Notes: generated by a model from the sequence alone, not told the origin. Counted from the first letter of the stretch, positions 36,199 through 45,282 are shown. The stretch: 64,000 bases of DNA from Streptococcus suis (GCA_029593465.1 JAKTNK010000008.1:1-64000), one strand, 5' to 3'. Program-made: numbers and translations.

Positions 36199-37785
36199 TT
36201 ACAAGAGTGGCGCGATGGTTTTAAGCAAATAGCCACTCACTTTACGCCATAACGGTCGTGATTTTAAGGATAGATAAGTCACGCGTTGTGACTGTTTTAG
36301 GGTCTCTTGGAAATCGGCTTCAACCTTCTGAACGGTATCAGATAGATACATATAGACCCCACATTCAAAATGATGATAGAGGCTACGATAATCTAAATTG
36401 ATGGTTCCAACGGTTGCTTTGGTAGAATCACTGACGAAAACTTTCGAGTGGATAAAACCAGGTGTGTAGCGATAAATCTGTACACCGGCATCCATCAATT
36501 CTTTGAAATAGGTTTCTGCTAAGATAAAAGCATAAGGCTTATCAGGGATACCTGGCATGAGGATAACGACCTCTACTCCTCTTTGGGCAGCGAAAGTAAG
36601 AGCATGCATCATTTCACTATCAATGACTAAATAAGGCGTCATGATATGAACGTATTCTTTAGCGTTATTGAGAATGTCAATATAGACATTTTCCGCGATA
36701 TGATGGTAATTCATTGGAGAGTTGCCATAAGGTGCAACGTATCCAGTAGCTGGTACTTTTCGCGGTGTTTCCAGAAGGTAAGTGGCAAAATCATCTTCAT
36801 CACCGGTAGTTGACCACATGGTTAAAAAGAGTGCTTTAAAGGTTTGAACGGCTGCTCCTTCTATTTTAAGCCCGTTATCTTTCCAATGACCAAAGCGAGT
36901 GATGTGATTGATGTACTCGTCTGCCAGATTGACGCCCCCAGTAAAGGCTATTTGCCCATCAATAACCGTTATTTTCCGATGATCACGGTAGTTATAATAG
37001 GTTGATAAAAAGGGTCTAATCGGTGAAAAAGCGCGTGCATCAATGCCTAAAGCCTTCATCCTGTCAGTATAATCATAGCTTAAGGTATCAAGCTCAACCA
37101 TACCGTCATAAAGGACTCTAACGTCAACCCCTTCTTTCACTTTCTGCTCGAGAATGGTTAAGATTTCCCCCCACATCAGTCCCTCATTAATAATAAAATA
37201 TTCTAAAAAGATGTAGGACTTTGCTTTTAAGAGCGCTTCTTTAAAGGCTGGAAAAAAATCATCCCCCAAGGGATAGTAAGTTAGTCGGCTACCGTCATAG
37301 GTGGGGAAGTGACCTGGACTACGATTAAGATAGCTGACGAGTTGATAGGTATGAGGGTGATTAGCCTTAATGACTTGGATAAGCTTAGGGTCTTGCCTGA
37401 GGTGTTGGCTAGCTTCTTTGGTGTATTGGATAACCTTACGCTTTAAATCTCTAACTCCAATGTCAGTCTTAGTGTATAGTAAAAGGAAGGCACCAAAAAT
37501 AGGAAAGAGCATCATTAGCATGAGCCAGGTGTTTTTGGATACAGCATCCATGTTGCTGTTAAATAAATAAATCACCACAATGGCGCCAAAAAAATGTTCT
37601 AGATAAATCACTCTTAATGGTAAGCGGTTAAACCAAAGAAAGCCCAAGCTAATAAAAATGATTTCTAGTAAAATCGCTAAGATAATGATAGCCCCCCGAC
37701 TAAAAATAAAGCGACCTAAACCAGAGTGATGTTGTGGTAGTAGTCTTGTGATTGGAATCCTTTTGAGGGAGTGATGTTTCGCCAT
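36199..37785 (-). CDS. cardiolipin synthase, copy 1
   Basis: Joins two phosphatidylglycerols into cardiolipin at the membrane. Two HKD motifs: HRKITVIDG near residue 245 and HSKVFVSD near residue 425, each followed by the GG/G-N-D block (GGVNLADEY, GTINLDYRS). Two N-terminal membrane helices. 528 aa from the ATG at 37785, which has GGAGA upstream. It lies directly downstream of a close paralogue in the same direction, so the pair arose by tandem duplication. A small alternative activity, such as phosphatidyl transfer to other head groups, cannot be excluded. Confidence 0.93.
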   Translation of the reverse strand: MAKHHSLKRIPITRLLPQHHSGLGRFIFSRGAIIILAILLEIIFISLGFLWFNRLPLRVIYLEHFFGAIVVIYLFNSNMDAVSKNTWLMLMMLFPIFGAFLLLYTKTDIGVRDLKRKVIQYTKEASQHLRQDPKLIQVIKANHPHTYQLVSYLNRSPGHFPTYDGSRLTYYPLGDDFFPAFKEALLKAKSYIFLEYFIINEGLMWGEILTILEQKVKEGVDVRVLYDGMVELDTLSYDYTDRMKALGIDARAFSPIRPFLSTYYNYRDHRKITVIDGQIAFTGGVNLADEYINHITRFGHWKDNGLKIEGAAVQTFKALFLTMWSTTGDEDDFATYLLETPRKVPATGYVAPYGNSPMNYHHIAENVYIDILNNAKEYVHIMTPYLVIDSEMMHALTFAAQRGVEVVILMPGIPDKPYAFILAETYFKELMDAGVQIYRYTPGFIHSKVFVSDSTKATVGTINLDYRSLYHHFECGVYMYLSDTVQKVEADFQETLKQSQRVTYLSLKSRPLWRKVSGYLLKTIAPLL

Positions 37786-37848
37786 TTTGTCTCCTTTCGC
37801 CTGAATAGTCTTTATTATAACAAAAAAATAAGCCATTTGTAGGCTTAT

Positions 37849-39417
37849 TCACATTAGCGGAGCGATTGTTTTAGCAAGTGTTCCTAATATTTTAGTTGAT
37901 AAGGGACGATCGTGGACTTCTTTAAGCGTTACTAAATGACTTTGTTTAAGGGTATTTTGGAAGTCTTTTTCAATTTTGGGGATACATGTTGTTTGATACA
38001 AGTACGCCGCACATTCAAAATGATGATAAAGACTTCGATAATCGAGGTTGATTGTTCCAACGACAGCTTTTTGACGATCGCTGACAAATACTTTGGCATG
38101 GATAAAGCCAGGTGTGTATTCGTATATCTTGACACCTGCTCTAATTAGTGATGCATAATAAGTCTTAGCCAGAGCATAAGGGATTTTTTTATCTGGAATG
38201 CCCGGCATGATAATAGAGACATCTACCCCACGTTGGGCAGCAAATTTTAAGGCATGTGCCAATTCACCATCTAAAATCAAATATGGGGTCATGATATGAA
38301 CATAGTCTCTAGCATTATTTAAAATATCAATATAAACATTCTCACCAATTTTATCATTGTCCAAAGGTGAGTCACCATAGGGAACGACAAAGCCATTATT
38401 AGGCCGATAATCATGGAGGGCTAGATACGGCTCTACGTCGATGTCATCTTGGTAGGCATCCCATAACTGTAAGAACAAAATGGTAAAGGTATCAACGGCA
38501 CGCCCTTTTAGCATAATGGCACTATCTTTCCAATGCCCAAAACGTTCCACTTGATTGATGTATTCATCTGCTAGGTTGATGCCGCCAGTAAAGGCAACTT
38601 TCCCATCAATGACTAGAATTTTACGATGATCCCGGTAATTATAGTAAGTTGAAATAAACGGTGATAAGGGAGCAAAGGCTTTGGCTTTGATGCCAAGATT
38701 TTTCAGCCGCTCAGTGTAATCAAAACTCAAGGTTGAAAATTCAATCATCCCATCATACATGACACGAACTTCAACGCCTTCAGCTACTTTTTGCTCCAAA
38801 ATAGCTAGGATTTCCCCCCACATCAGGCCTTCTCCGATGATAAAATACTCCAAAAAGATATACTTTTGGGCCTTGCGAAGTTCTTCTTTCAATACTTTAA
38901 ATTTTTCTTCGCCAGATGCAAAATAAGTCACATCTGTTTGGCGATATACTGGAAAATGTCCACTAGAGTTTTCCAAGTATGAAAATAAGTTATAATCACT
39001 AGCATGCCTGTTCTTCAATTCTAAAACAGCCTCCGTATCTTGGATAAGATACGGACGGGTAGCGTCAATCGTTCGTTGAATACTTGAACGCATGGCTTTA
39101 AAACCAAAATCTTGCTTGGTATAAAGTAAAAAGAGGCTTCCAATCAAGGGAAAAGGAACTAGTATCAATAACCAGGTGATTACTGCTGTCGAGTCCATGT
39201 CACTATTAATGAGATATAAGACGGTAACGATGGAAAGCGTGATTTCAAAGACTTCAAATTGCACCTTATAAGACTGGAACCAGCGATATGAGGCCACAAA
39301 AAAAAGAATCTGTAAAATCAACAATATGGCAATCACTGTTGTCCGACTAAAGATTCCTCTGAAAATACCTCTCTTACCACGATCTAGTAAGGTAATGATT
39401 TTTTCCTTTTCGTAAAT
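37849..39417 (-). CDS. cardiolipin synthase, copy 2, apparent ATT start
   Basis: Paralogue of the downstream gene with the same architecture: two N-terminal helices and HKD motifs HRKILVIDG and HAKVFVSD. The conserved N-terminus (ITLLDRGKRGIFRGIFSRTT) lies upstream of the first ATG/GTG-type start at 39336, and an in-frame TGA occurs 12 bases before the ATT at 39417. The only well-placed ribosome site, GAGAGGA, points to that ATT. This gives 522 aa, close to copy 1. An extended -10 (TG-C-TATAAT, 39462-39457) lies 40 bases upstream. Either initiation is at AUU, as known for infC, or it is at the GTG at 39336 with a shortened first helix. Confidence 0.82.
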   Translation of the reverse strand: MYEKEKIITLLDRGKRGIFRGIFSRTTVIAILLILQILFFVASYRWFQSYKVQFEVFEITLSIVTVLYLINSDMDSTAVITWLLILVPFPLIGSLFLLYTKQDFGFKAMRSSIQRTIDATRPYLIQDTEAVLELKNRHASDYNLFSYLENSSGHFPVYRQTDVTYFASGEEKFKVLKEELRKAQKYIFLEYFIIGEGLMWGEILAILEQKVAEGVEVRVMYDGMIEFSTLSFDYTERLKNLGIKAKAFAPLSPFISTYYNYRDHRKILVIDGKVAFTGGINLADEYINQVERFGHWKDSAIMLKGRAVDTFTILFLQLWDAYQDDIDVEPYLALHDYRPNNGFVVPYGDSPLDNDKIGENVYIDILNNARDYVHIMTPYLILDGELAHALKFAAQRGVDVSIIMPGIPDKKIPYALAKTYYASLIRAGVKIYEYTPGFIHAKVFVSDRQKAVVGTINLDYRSLYHHFECAAYLYQTTCIPKIEKDFQNTLKQSHLVTLKEVHDRPLSTKILGTLAKTIAPLM

Positions 39418-39456
39418 TTTTCTATCCTCTCAATCTAGATATAACTCTGGAATAAT

Positions 39457-39465
39457 ATTATAGCA
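39457..39465 (-). promoter_or_regulatory. extended -10 promoter of cardiolipin synthase copy 2
   Basis: Minus strand TG-C-TATAAT, TATAAT at 39462-39457. Confidence 0.5.
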
Positions 39466-39569
39466 AAAAATAGGTGAAAACGGTTTTTAATAATGGTTAT
39501 TTTTTGATTTTTTTCTGAAAAGTAATGACGACCTCTGAAAGCCAATCCCAAAACAAGAGCGAGTCGTTT

Positions 39570-40061
39570 TTAAACGCTGTTTAGTTGCTTTTGCATCCAG
39601 ATGATATCATGCCACTGATCGAATTTATAGCCAATTTCAGGAAAATGAGCTACTTTTTGGTAACCTCGTTTGTGGTGGAAGTTTTCACTGGCTTCATTAG
39701 GATAAGTAATACAAGCTAAGCAATTTTTAAATCCTCTTTGTGCAAGTCCCTGCTCTAGAGTGTCATACAATTTTGTACCGATACCTCTTCCACGAACTGC
39801 TTCGTCAAGGTAGATAGACACTTCTGAGGACCAATCGTAAGCGGCTCGCTCTTTGTAAGGACTGGCATAAGCATAACCTAGCACGTGACCATCTTCTTCA
39901 TAAACCAAAAAAGGAAACCTTTCCGAAATGGCAACAATACGTTTTTCGAATGCTGTGATTGATGGCACCTGATAGTCAAAGGTAATAGCTGTTTTTAAAA
40001 CATAGGGCGCGTAAATAGCTTGTAGGGACTTGGCATCCTCGATGCCAGCATTGCGAATCAT
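39570..40061 (-). CDS. GNAT acetyltransferase, phosphinothricin acetyltransferase-like
   Basis: A 163-aa GNAT enzyme with the acetyl-CoA motif VRGRGIGTKLYD and the Pat-type N-terminus (IRNAGIEDAKSLQAIYAPYVLKTAITFDY), then YASPYKERAAYDWSSEVSIYLD and the C-terminal FHHKRGYQKVAHFPEIGYKF. This subgroup acetylates amino-acid-like amines such as methionine sulfone or phosphinothricin in vitro; the natural substrate is not evident. Monocistronic; start ATG 40061 with AAGGAGA upstream. Confidence 0.82.
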   Translation of the reverse strand: MIRNAGIEDAKSLQAIYAPYVLKTAITFDYQVPSITAFEKRIVAISERFPFLVYEEDGHVLGYAYASPYKERAAYDWSSEVSIYLDEAVRGRGIGTKLYDTLEQGLAQRGFKNCLACITYPNEASENFHHKRGYQKVAHFPEIGYKFDQWHDIIWMQKQLNSV

Positions 40062-40266
40062 TTACTTTCTCCTTAGAGCCTGTTATCAGTAGTAAAAGCC
40101 AATCCCGGTGATTGACTTATGAGTGGAATGGGGTAAAACAATCCGACACCAGAGTGTCGCCTTCAAGGTTATCTACTTAGTTGTTAGAGAAGCTCCTGAT
40201 TTGTTGCAACAATCTCTAAACAAGGTGTTTTTAAGGATAGAAATCGTTTTACCTGTCATCTTTCTC
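40062..40266. other. non-coding gap with two small inverted repeats
   Basis: It holds a short hairpin CGACAC-CAGA-GTGTCG (40144-40159) and AT-rich arms TTAGAGA / TCTCTAA around 40184-40220. Neither has a T-run, and I see no gene here. Confidence 0.35.
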
Positions 40267-40602
40267 TTAAGAAGCGTCTTTTAAAGATTGATAAGCTGCT
40301 TCATCAACGTCTGTTAACATCACAATCCAGTTTTGCTCAACTTCTGGCTGATTCAACACCGCTGGATTGGCACTGGCTGCTTCATTGCGAGACAGAATGG
40401 TTCCAGCTAAAGGGCTTGCCAACTCCATGACAGCTTTAGAACTTTCTAAGTTTAAAAGAGCATCATCAACAGCAACCGTCTCTTCCTCGGTAAAATCAAT
40501 ATAAGCAATATCTCCTAAAACTTCTTGCAGCTCCGGTGTCATGCTAATTCGGTAGTGATTGCCTTCTTTGGTGATAAGCATTGAATTTGCGATTTTGGCC
40601 AT
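40267..40602 (-). CDS. GcvH-like lipoyl carrier protein
   Basis: A 111-aa lipoyl-domain protein. The lipoylated Lys sits in NLESSKAVMELASPLAG near residue 64, with VLGDIAYIDF before it, as in glycine-cleavage H proteins. No glycine cleavage genes (gcvT, gcvP) are present. Such GcvH-like proteins in streptococci and staphylococci accompany a dedicated lipoate ligase, and in some species also a macrodomain/sirtuin pair, in oxidative-stress operons. Only the ligase is here, 72 bases upstream. Start is the ATG at 40602 with AAAGGAG upstream. Confidence 0.82.
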   Translation of the reverse strand: MAKIANSMLITKEGNHYRISMTPELQEVLGDIAYIDFTEEETVAVDDALLNLESSKAVMELASPLAGTILSRNEAASANPAVLNQPEVEQNWIVMLTDVDEAAYQSLKDAS

Positions 40603-40674
40603 GTTTTCTCCTTTAGTACTGTTCATTATAGTTAGTAGTGCATGACCCCATTATAGCAAGTTTTCCCTAAAAAA

Positions 40675-41520
40675 TCAGTTGATAATACTTCGGTTACGGT
40701 TAAGGTGTTGGGTTAAAAAGGTTTCATAAGTGGTTATCAACTCTTGATCCAAATGCAAGTGGTGTCTTTTAACACCACGCTTGTCAAAACAGGTTAAGAT
40801 ACGATGTTGGATATCTTCGATGCTAAATGATATGCCCAGTAAGTCAGATAAGTTACTCATGCAAGTTGGGTCAATATCAGGATAGTTTGCCAAAGTGGGC
40901 TGACCTTTTATCCCTTTATCATAAAAATCCTTGACCAACTGACCACGAAACAGTTGATTCCCATAGACGCTTAGATAAGCCGAAACAAGGACGGCATCTT
41001 TGACCCTTCTTTGTGCTAGACCAGCAAACTTTTTGCCGTTAATACTAAGGTCAAAGGTACCTGGGCAATAGGATTGAGGGATTTCAAAGTGTTCAATGGT
41101 TTCCTTGAAGTCATGAAACATCTCCCTAATCAGCTCAACCATCATTAAATAGGCATCGTTGATAGACAGTTGGTGGGCATTAGGCAGAATTAAGGAAAAA
41201 TTGAAAATCCCATCATCTGAAATCACACCTAGCCCGCCAATATTGCGAACAATGGGCTTGTAACCATGATTTTTAATCACTTGCAGCCCTTCTGAAAAGT
41301 AGGGAACCTGCCTATCCAGCATCCCTAAAATAAGGGTATTTTCCATTGGCCAAAAATGAAGAATCATCTGGTCAGAGTGGTTACTGATATGACGTAAAAA
41401 CGCATCCGCCCAAGCAAAGGGCTGGACGGTCTGTTTGAAAGCATCTTCGTATAGACCAAAAACAGACATGGTCAAGGGCGAAAGGGACTCCAACATGTGT
41501 GACAATAGTGTACTCCTCAT
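40675..41520 (-). CDS. lipoate-protein ligase
   Basis: Attaches lipoate to carrier proteins via lipoyl-AMP. The LplA/LipM fold is visible: RNIGGLGVISDDGIFNFSLILP and GTFDLSINGKKFAGLAQRR with the catalytic Lys. 281 aa. It precedes the GcvH-like gene, its likely substrate. The start is uncertain: ATG 41520 has no ribosome site, while AGGAG inside the first codons points to a TTG five codons later. Confidence 0.85.
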   Translation of the reverse strand: MRSTLLSHMLESLSPLTMSVFGLYEDAFKQTVQPFAWADAFLRHISNHSDQMILHFWPMENTLILGMLDRQVPYFSEGLQVIKNHGYKPIVRNIGGLGVISDDGIFNFSLILPNAHQLSINDAYLMMVELIREMFHDFKETIEHFEIPQSYCPGTFDLSINGKKFAGLAQRRVKDAVLVSAYLSVYGNQLFRGQLVKDFYDKGIKGQPTLANYPDIDPTCMSNLSDLLGISFSIEDIQHRILTCFDKRGVKRHHLHLDQELITTYETFLTQHLNRNRSIIN

Positions 41521-41601
41521 CTATCATAACTAACTGCTACCTATCATACCTTAAGATTCGGTAGAACTCAACTACTGACTTTGCTGACAGCGATTAAAAA
41601 G

Positions 41602-41630
41602 TTTACCAATGAGCGCTTTTTTAGTAAAAT
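41602..41630 (+). promoter_or_regulatory. coaB promoter, apparently leaderless
   Basis: TTTACC (41602-41607), 17-base spacer, TAAAAT (41625-41630), then only six bases to the ATG at 41637. The transcript should begin at or next to the start codon. Confidence 0.55.
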
Positions 41631-41636
41631 GTGCTT

Positions 41637-42323
41637 ATGAGAATTTTGATAACATCTGGTGGCACTACAGAAGCAATTGATTCTGTTCGTGGCATCACCA
41701 ATCATTCTACAGGTCGTTTAGGGACGATGCTTGCTGAGACCTTTTTAAAGGCTGGGCATCAAGTCACTTTAATCACAACAAACCGAGCGGTCAAACCGAG
41801 TAATCATGACCATCTTTCGCTGATTATCATTGAATCAGTAGCTGATTTACATCATGCCTTGGAAAAGTCTGTCCCACAACACGATGCCCTCATTCATGCT
41901 ATGGCAGTTTCAGACTACACCCCGGTTTACATGACTGATTTGGAGGAAATCAAGCAGACAGATGACATTGATCAACTCTTTTTAAAGTCAAATTCAGAAA
42001 CTAAAATTTCATCGCAGTCAGATTATCAAGTCTTGTTGCTGAAAAAAACACCCAAGTTGATCTCTTTAGTAAAGAAATGGCATCCAGCAATCACCTTAAT
42101 TGGTTTTAAGCTGTTGGTTGATGTTTCAAAGGAGGAACTTCTTGAGGTAGCGCGTGAAAGTCTTCGTCAAAATAAGGCTGACTATATTTTAGCCAATGAC
42201 TTGACTCATATCACAGCTAAGGAGCACCACGCCTTTTTGGTCGGTTCAGATAGGGTTCAAGAGGCTACTACCAAGGAAGCTATTTCAGAGTTAATTTATC
42301 ATGAGGTAACAAAAAATGGCTAA
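41637..42323 (+). CDS. coaB: phosphopantothenate-cysteine ligase
   Basis: Joins cysteine to 4'-phosphopantothenate in coenzyme A synthesis. In streptococci it is a separate protein rather than fused to CoaC. The N-terminal ITSGGTTEAIDSVRGITNHSTGRLG nucleotide block is diagnostic, and KADYILANDL is present near the C-terminus. 228 aa. No ribosome site precedes ATG 41637; the promoter position suggests a leaderless message. It overlaps coaC by 8 bases. Confidence 0.95.
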   Translation: MRILITSGGTTEAIDSVRGITNHSTGRLGTMLAETFLKAGHQVTLITTNRAVKPSNHDHLSLIIIESVADLHHALEKSVPQHDALIHAMAVSDYTPVYMTDLEEIKQTDDIDQLFLKSNSETKISSQSDYQVLLLKKTPKLISLVKKWHPAITLIGFKLLVDVSKEELLEVARESLRQNKADYILANDLTHITAKEHHAFLVGSDRVQEATTKEAISELIYHEVTKNG

Positions 42324-42867
42324 AACCATCTTATTAGCGGTCTCTGGTTCTATCTCAGCCTATAAAGCTGCGGATTTGACTAGTCAGCTAGGAAAACTAG
42401 GGTATCACGTTCATGTCTTAATGACGGAATCAGCTACCCGCTTTATCACCCCTTTGACCATGCAAGTCTTATCTAAAAATCCAGTTCACTTGGATGTTAT
42501 GGATGAGAAACTGGCTAATCGTATTAACCACATTGATTTAGGGAAAGAGGCTGACCTCTTTATTCTAGCTCCTGCTTCTGCTAATACGATTGCTCAAATG
42601 GCCAATGGCATGGCTAACAATATGGTCACTGCAACAGCTTTGGCCTTGCCAAGCCATGTTCCAAAGCTGTTTGCCCCAGCGATGAATACGAAGATGTACC
42701 ATCACCCTGCCACCCAAGCTAATATTGAACGTTTGAAATCCTATGGTTATGAGGAAATTGTTCCTAAATCTGCTGTTCTGGCTTGTGGAGACCTCGGTCG
42801 GGGTGCCCTGGCTGACATCCCTGTTATTCTAGAAAAGATTGAGGAGGCTTTAAGTGAAAGCAACTAA
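42316..42867 (+). CDS. coaC: phosphopantothenoylcysteine decarboxylase
   Basis: FMN-dependent decarboxylation to 4'-phosphopantetheine. Flavoprotein motif LLAVSGSISAYKAADL at the N-terminus, the PASANTIAQMANGMANN block, and PAMNTKMY with the conserved Asn, then the Cys in VLACGDLG. 183 aa. It overlaps coaB upstream and panT downstream, so coaB-coaC-panT form one unit. Confidence 0.95.
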   Translation: MAKTILLAVSGSISAYKAADLTSQLGKLGYHVHVLMTESATRFITPLTMQVLSKNPVHLDVMDEKLANRINHIDLGKEADLFILAPASANTIAQMANGMANNMVTATALALPSHVPKLFAPAMNTKMYHHPATQANIERLKSYGYEEIVPKSAVLACGDLGRGALADIPVILEKIEEALSESN

Positions 42868-43423
42868 ATCTCGCCAAATGGCAACAATAGCTATTTTCTT
42901 TGCCATTATGCTAATCATTCAGTTATTAAGCAATATGGTGTTTAGTATTTGGCCAATCCCTATCAAACCAACTCTCGTGCAAATCCCTGTCATCATTGCT
43001 TCTCTCCTCTATGGGCCACGCATTGGAGCTAGCCTAGGCCTGCTAATGGGGATGATGAGCATGATAACCAATAGCATCATTTTATTACCGACAAGTTATC
43101 TATTTTCTCCTTTCGTTGAGCATGGTAACCTTGCCTCACTTGCCATAGCTATTTTACCACGTGTCTTGATTGGTATTACGCCGTATTTTGTCTATCAGTG
43201 GTTTCATAATCGATTTGGCCTAGCCTTAGCAGGCTTGGTGGGGTCTTTGACCAATACCGTCTTTGTGCTATCTGGTATTTTTATCTTTTTTGCTGGTGTT
43301 TATGGTGGCAATATTCAAGCCCTCTTAGCAGCCATCATTTCTTCTAATGCTTTGGCAGAAATGATTATTTCCGCTTTGTTGGTAAGTATTATGGTTCCTC
43401 GACTTAATCATTTCAGAAAATAA
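42854..43423 (+). CDS. panT: ECF transporter substrate-binding component, PanT-like
   Basis: S component of an energy-coupling factor importer, probably for pantothenate, judging by fusion to the coaBC unit. 189 aa with about six helices; the loop GPRIGASLGLLMG and an N-terminal basic segment are typical. It starts at GTG 42854, overlapping coaC, with GAGGAGG upstream. The shared energising module (ecfAA'T) is encoded elsewhere. Confidence 0.85.
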   Translation: MKATKSRQMATIAIFFAIMLIIQLLSNMVFSIWPIPIKPTLVQIPVIIASLLYGPRIGASLGLLMGMMSMITNSIILLPTSYLFSPFVEHGNLASLAIAILPRVLIGITPYFVYQWFHNRFGLALAGLVGSLTNTVFVLSGIFIFFAGVYGGNIQALLAAIISSNALAEMIISALLVSIMVPRLNHFRK

Positions 43424-43426
43424 TGA

Positions 43427-43452
43427 AACTATGGGAATCCCATGGTTTTTTT
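43427..43452 (+). terminator. terminator of coaB-coaC-panT
   Basis: AACTATGGG (43427-43435) pairs with CCCATGGTT (43439-43447, one mismatch), followed by a run of T. Confidence 0.75.
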
Positions 43453-43462
43453 TTGTCTATTA

Positions 43463-43485
43463 TGGTATAATTGAAAGCGTTTAAA
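43463..43485 (+). promoter_or_regulatory. pgmA promoter with a cre-like site
   Basis: Extended -10 TG-G-TATAAT (TATAAT 43466-43471) followed directly by TGAAAGCGTTTAAA (43472-43485), which fits the CcpA site pattern TGNAANCGNT except at the last bases. It would overlap the transcription start. Confidence 0.5.
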
Positions 43486-43517
43486 AGATTTTCAATGTTT
43501 TTAAAAAGGAGTAACTT

Positions 43518-45239
43518 ATGACTTATCAAGAACGATATGAAAAATGGCTAGCCTTCAACCAACTTCCAGACTACCTTCGCCAAGAATTAGAAACTATGGA
43601 CGAAGCTACTAAGGAAGATGCCTTTTACACTCATTTAGAATTTGGCACAGCAGGTATGCGTGGCTACATTGGAGCAGGAACTAATCGCATCAATGTTTTT
43701 GTGGTACGTCAAGCCACGGAAGGGTTAGCTAAGCTGATTGAATCCAAAGGCGAAGAGGCTAAAAAACGAGGTGTTGCCATCGCTTATGACTCTCGTCACT
43801 TCTCTCCTGAATTTGCGTTTGAGTCGGCACAAGTTCTAGCAGCGCATGGTATCAAAGCCTATGTTTTTGAGAGTCTTCGTCCGACACCGGAATTATCATT
43901 TGCTGTCCGTTACCTGAATGCTTTCTCTGGTATCATGATTACCGCCAGCCACAATCCAAAAGAATTTAATGGCTATAAGGTCTATAGTTCTGATGGTGGA
44001 CAGATGCCACCAGCTGATGCTGCTGCTCTCACTGAGTATATCCGTGCCATTGAAGATCCTTTTACTATTGCCTTAGCTGATCGTGACCAAGCAGAACAAG
44101 AAGGACTCATCGAAGTGATTGGTCAAACTATTGATGATGAGTACCTCAAAGAAGTCAAAACAGTCACTATTAACCAAGAATTGATTGACTCATTTGGTCG
44201 GGACATGAAGATTGTTTACACACCGCTGCATGGAACTGGGGAAATGCTCACACGAAAAGCACTTGCGCAAGCTGGATTTGAAGCTGTGGAAGTCGTTGAA
44301 AGCCAAGCAACTGCTGATCCTGATTTTTCAACTGTGGCTTCTCCAAATCCCGAAAGTCAAGCAGCTTTTGCTCTTGCTGAAGAGCTTGGTCGGGAACTTG
44401 CTGCCGATGTTCTTCTTGCTACTGACCCAGATGCTGACCGCGTGGGCGTTGAAATTCGTCAGGCTGATGGCTCATACTGGAATTTATCTGGGAATCAAAT
44501 TGGAGCCTTGATTGCCAAATATATCTTGGAAGCTCACAAGGAAGCAGGTACCCTTCCCGAAAATGCTGCCTTAGCCAAATCAATCGTTTCAACAGAGTTG
44601 GTAACCAAAATTGCTGAAAGTTATGGCGCAACCATGTTCAATGTACTAACAGGCTTTAAATTCATCGCTGAAAAAATTCAAGAATTTGAAGAAAATCATA
44701 ACTACACTTACATGTTTGGCTTTGAAGAAAGTTTCGGCTACCTTATCAAACCATTTGTTCGTGATAAAGATGCCATTCAAGCCGTGTTGATGGTGGCAGA
44801 AATCGCAGCCTACTATCGCTCTCGTGGCTTAACACTAGCTGATGGTATCGATGAGATTTTCAAAGAATATGGCTACTTTGCTGAAAAAACCATTTCAATC
44901 ACTCTCTCAGGTAAAGATGGTGCTGAACAAATTAAAACCATCATGGCCAAATTCCGTGACCAAGCTCCAAAAACCTTTAACCAAACGGAAATTACTGTTT
45001 TTGAAGATTTTGCGAACCAAACCAAAACAGATGCTAATGGGAACGTCACTTCATTAGCCACACCACCAAGTGATGTTTTAAAATACACCTTAGCCGATGA
45101 TTCTTGGTTTGCGGTACGACCATCTGGAACAGAGCCAAAAATCAAGTTTTACATTGCAACAGTGGGTGAAACCCTTGATGAGGCTAATTTGAAAATTGCT
45201 GCTATTGAAGCAGAAATCAACGACTTTATTAAAGAATAG
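43518..45239 (+). CDS. pgmA: phosphoglucomutase/phosphomannomutase
   Basis: Interconverts glucose-1-phosphate and glucose-6-phosphate, feeding UDP-glucose and wall or capsule polymers. Active-site Ser in TASHNPKEFNGYK, metal-binding DPDADRVG, sugar-binding GFEESFGY, and phosphate-binding RPSGTEPKIKFY. 573 aa. Ribosome site AAAGGAG precedes the ATG. Codons show high-expression bias. Own promoter and terminator. Confidence 0.96.
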   Translation: MTYQERYEKWLAFNQLPDYLRQELETMDEATKEDAFYTHLEFGTAGMRGYIGAGTNRINVFVVRQATEGLAKLIESKGEEAKKRGVAIAYDSRHFSPEFAFESAQVLAAHGIKAYVFESLRPTPELSFAVRYLNAFSGIMITASHNPKEFNGYKVYSSDGGQMPPADAAALTEYIRAIEDPFTIALADRDQAEQEGLIEVIGQTIDDEYLKEVKTVTINQELIDSFGRDMKIVYTPLHGTGEMLTRKALAQAGFEAVEVVESQATADPDFSTVASPNPESQAAFALAEELGRELAADVLLATDPDADRVGVEIRQADGSYWNLSGNQIGALIAKYILEAHKEAGTLPENAALAKSIVSTELVTKIAESYGATMFNVLTGFKFIAEKIQEFEENHNYTYMFGFEESFGYLIKPFVRDKDAIQAVLMVAEIAAYYRSRGLTLADGIDEIFKEYGYFAEKTISITLSGKDGAEQIKTIMAKFRDQAPKTFNQTEITVFEDFANQTKTDANGNVTSLATPPSDVLKYTLADDSWFAVRPSGTEPKIKFYIATVGETLDEANLKIAAIEAEINDFIKE

Positions 45240-45241
45240 TT

Positions 45242-45274
45242 AAAAAGAGTTAGTGAACGCCACTAACTCTTTTT
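45242..45274. terminator. bidirectional terminator between pgmA and the ABC exporter
   Basis: Perfect arms AAAAAGAGTTAGTG (45242-45255) and CACTAACTCTTTTT (45261-45274). Confidence 0.9.
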
Positions 45275-45282
45275 CTATGCCA

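Noticed and set aside
40062-40266. Possible small RNA in the gap upstream of the GcvH-like gene
   Set aside because: Short inverted repeats only, with no promoter or terminator that I could support.
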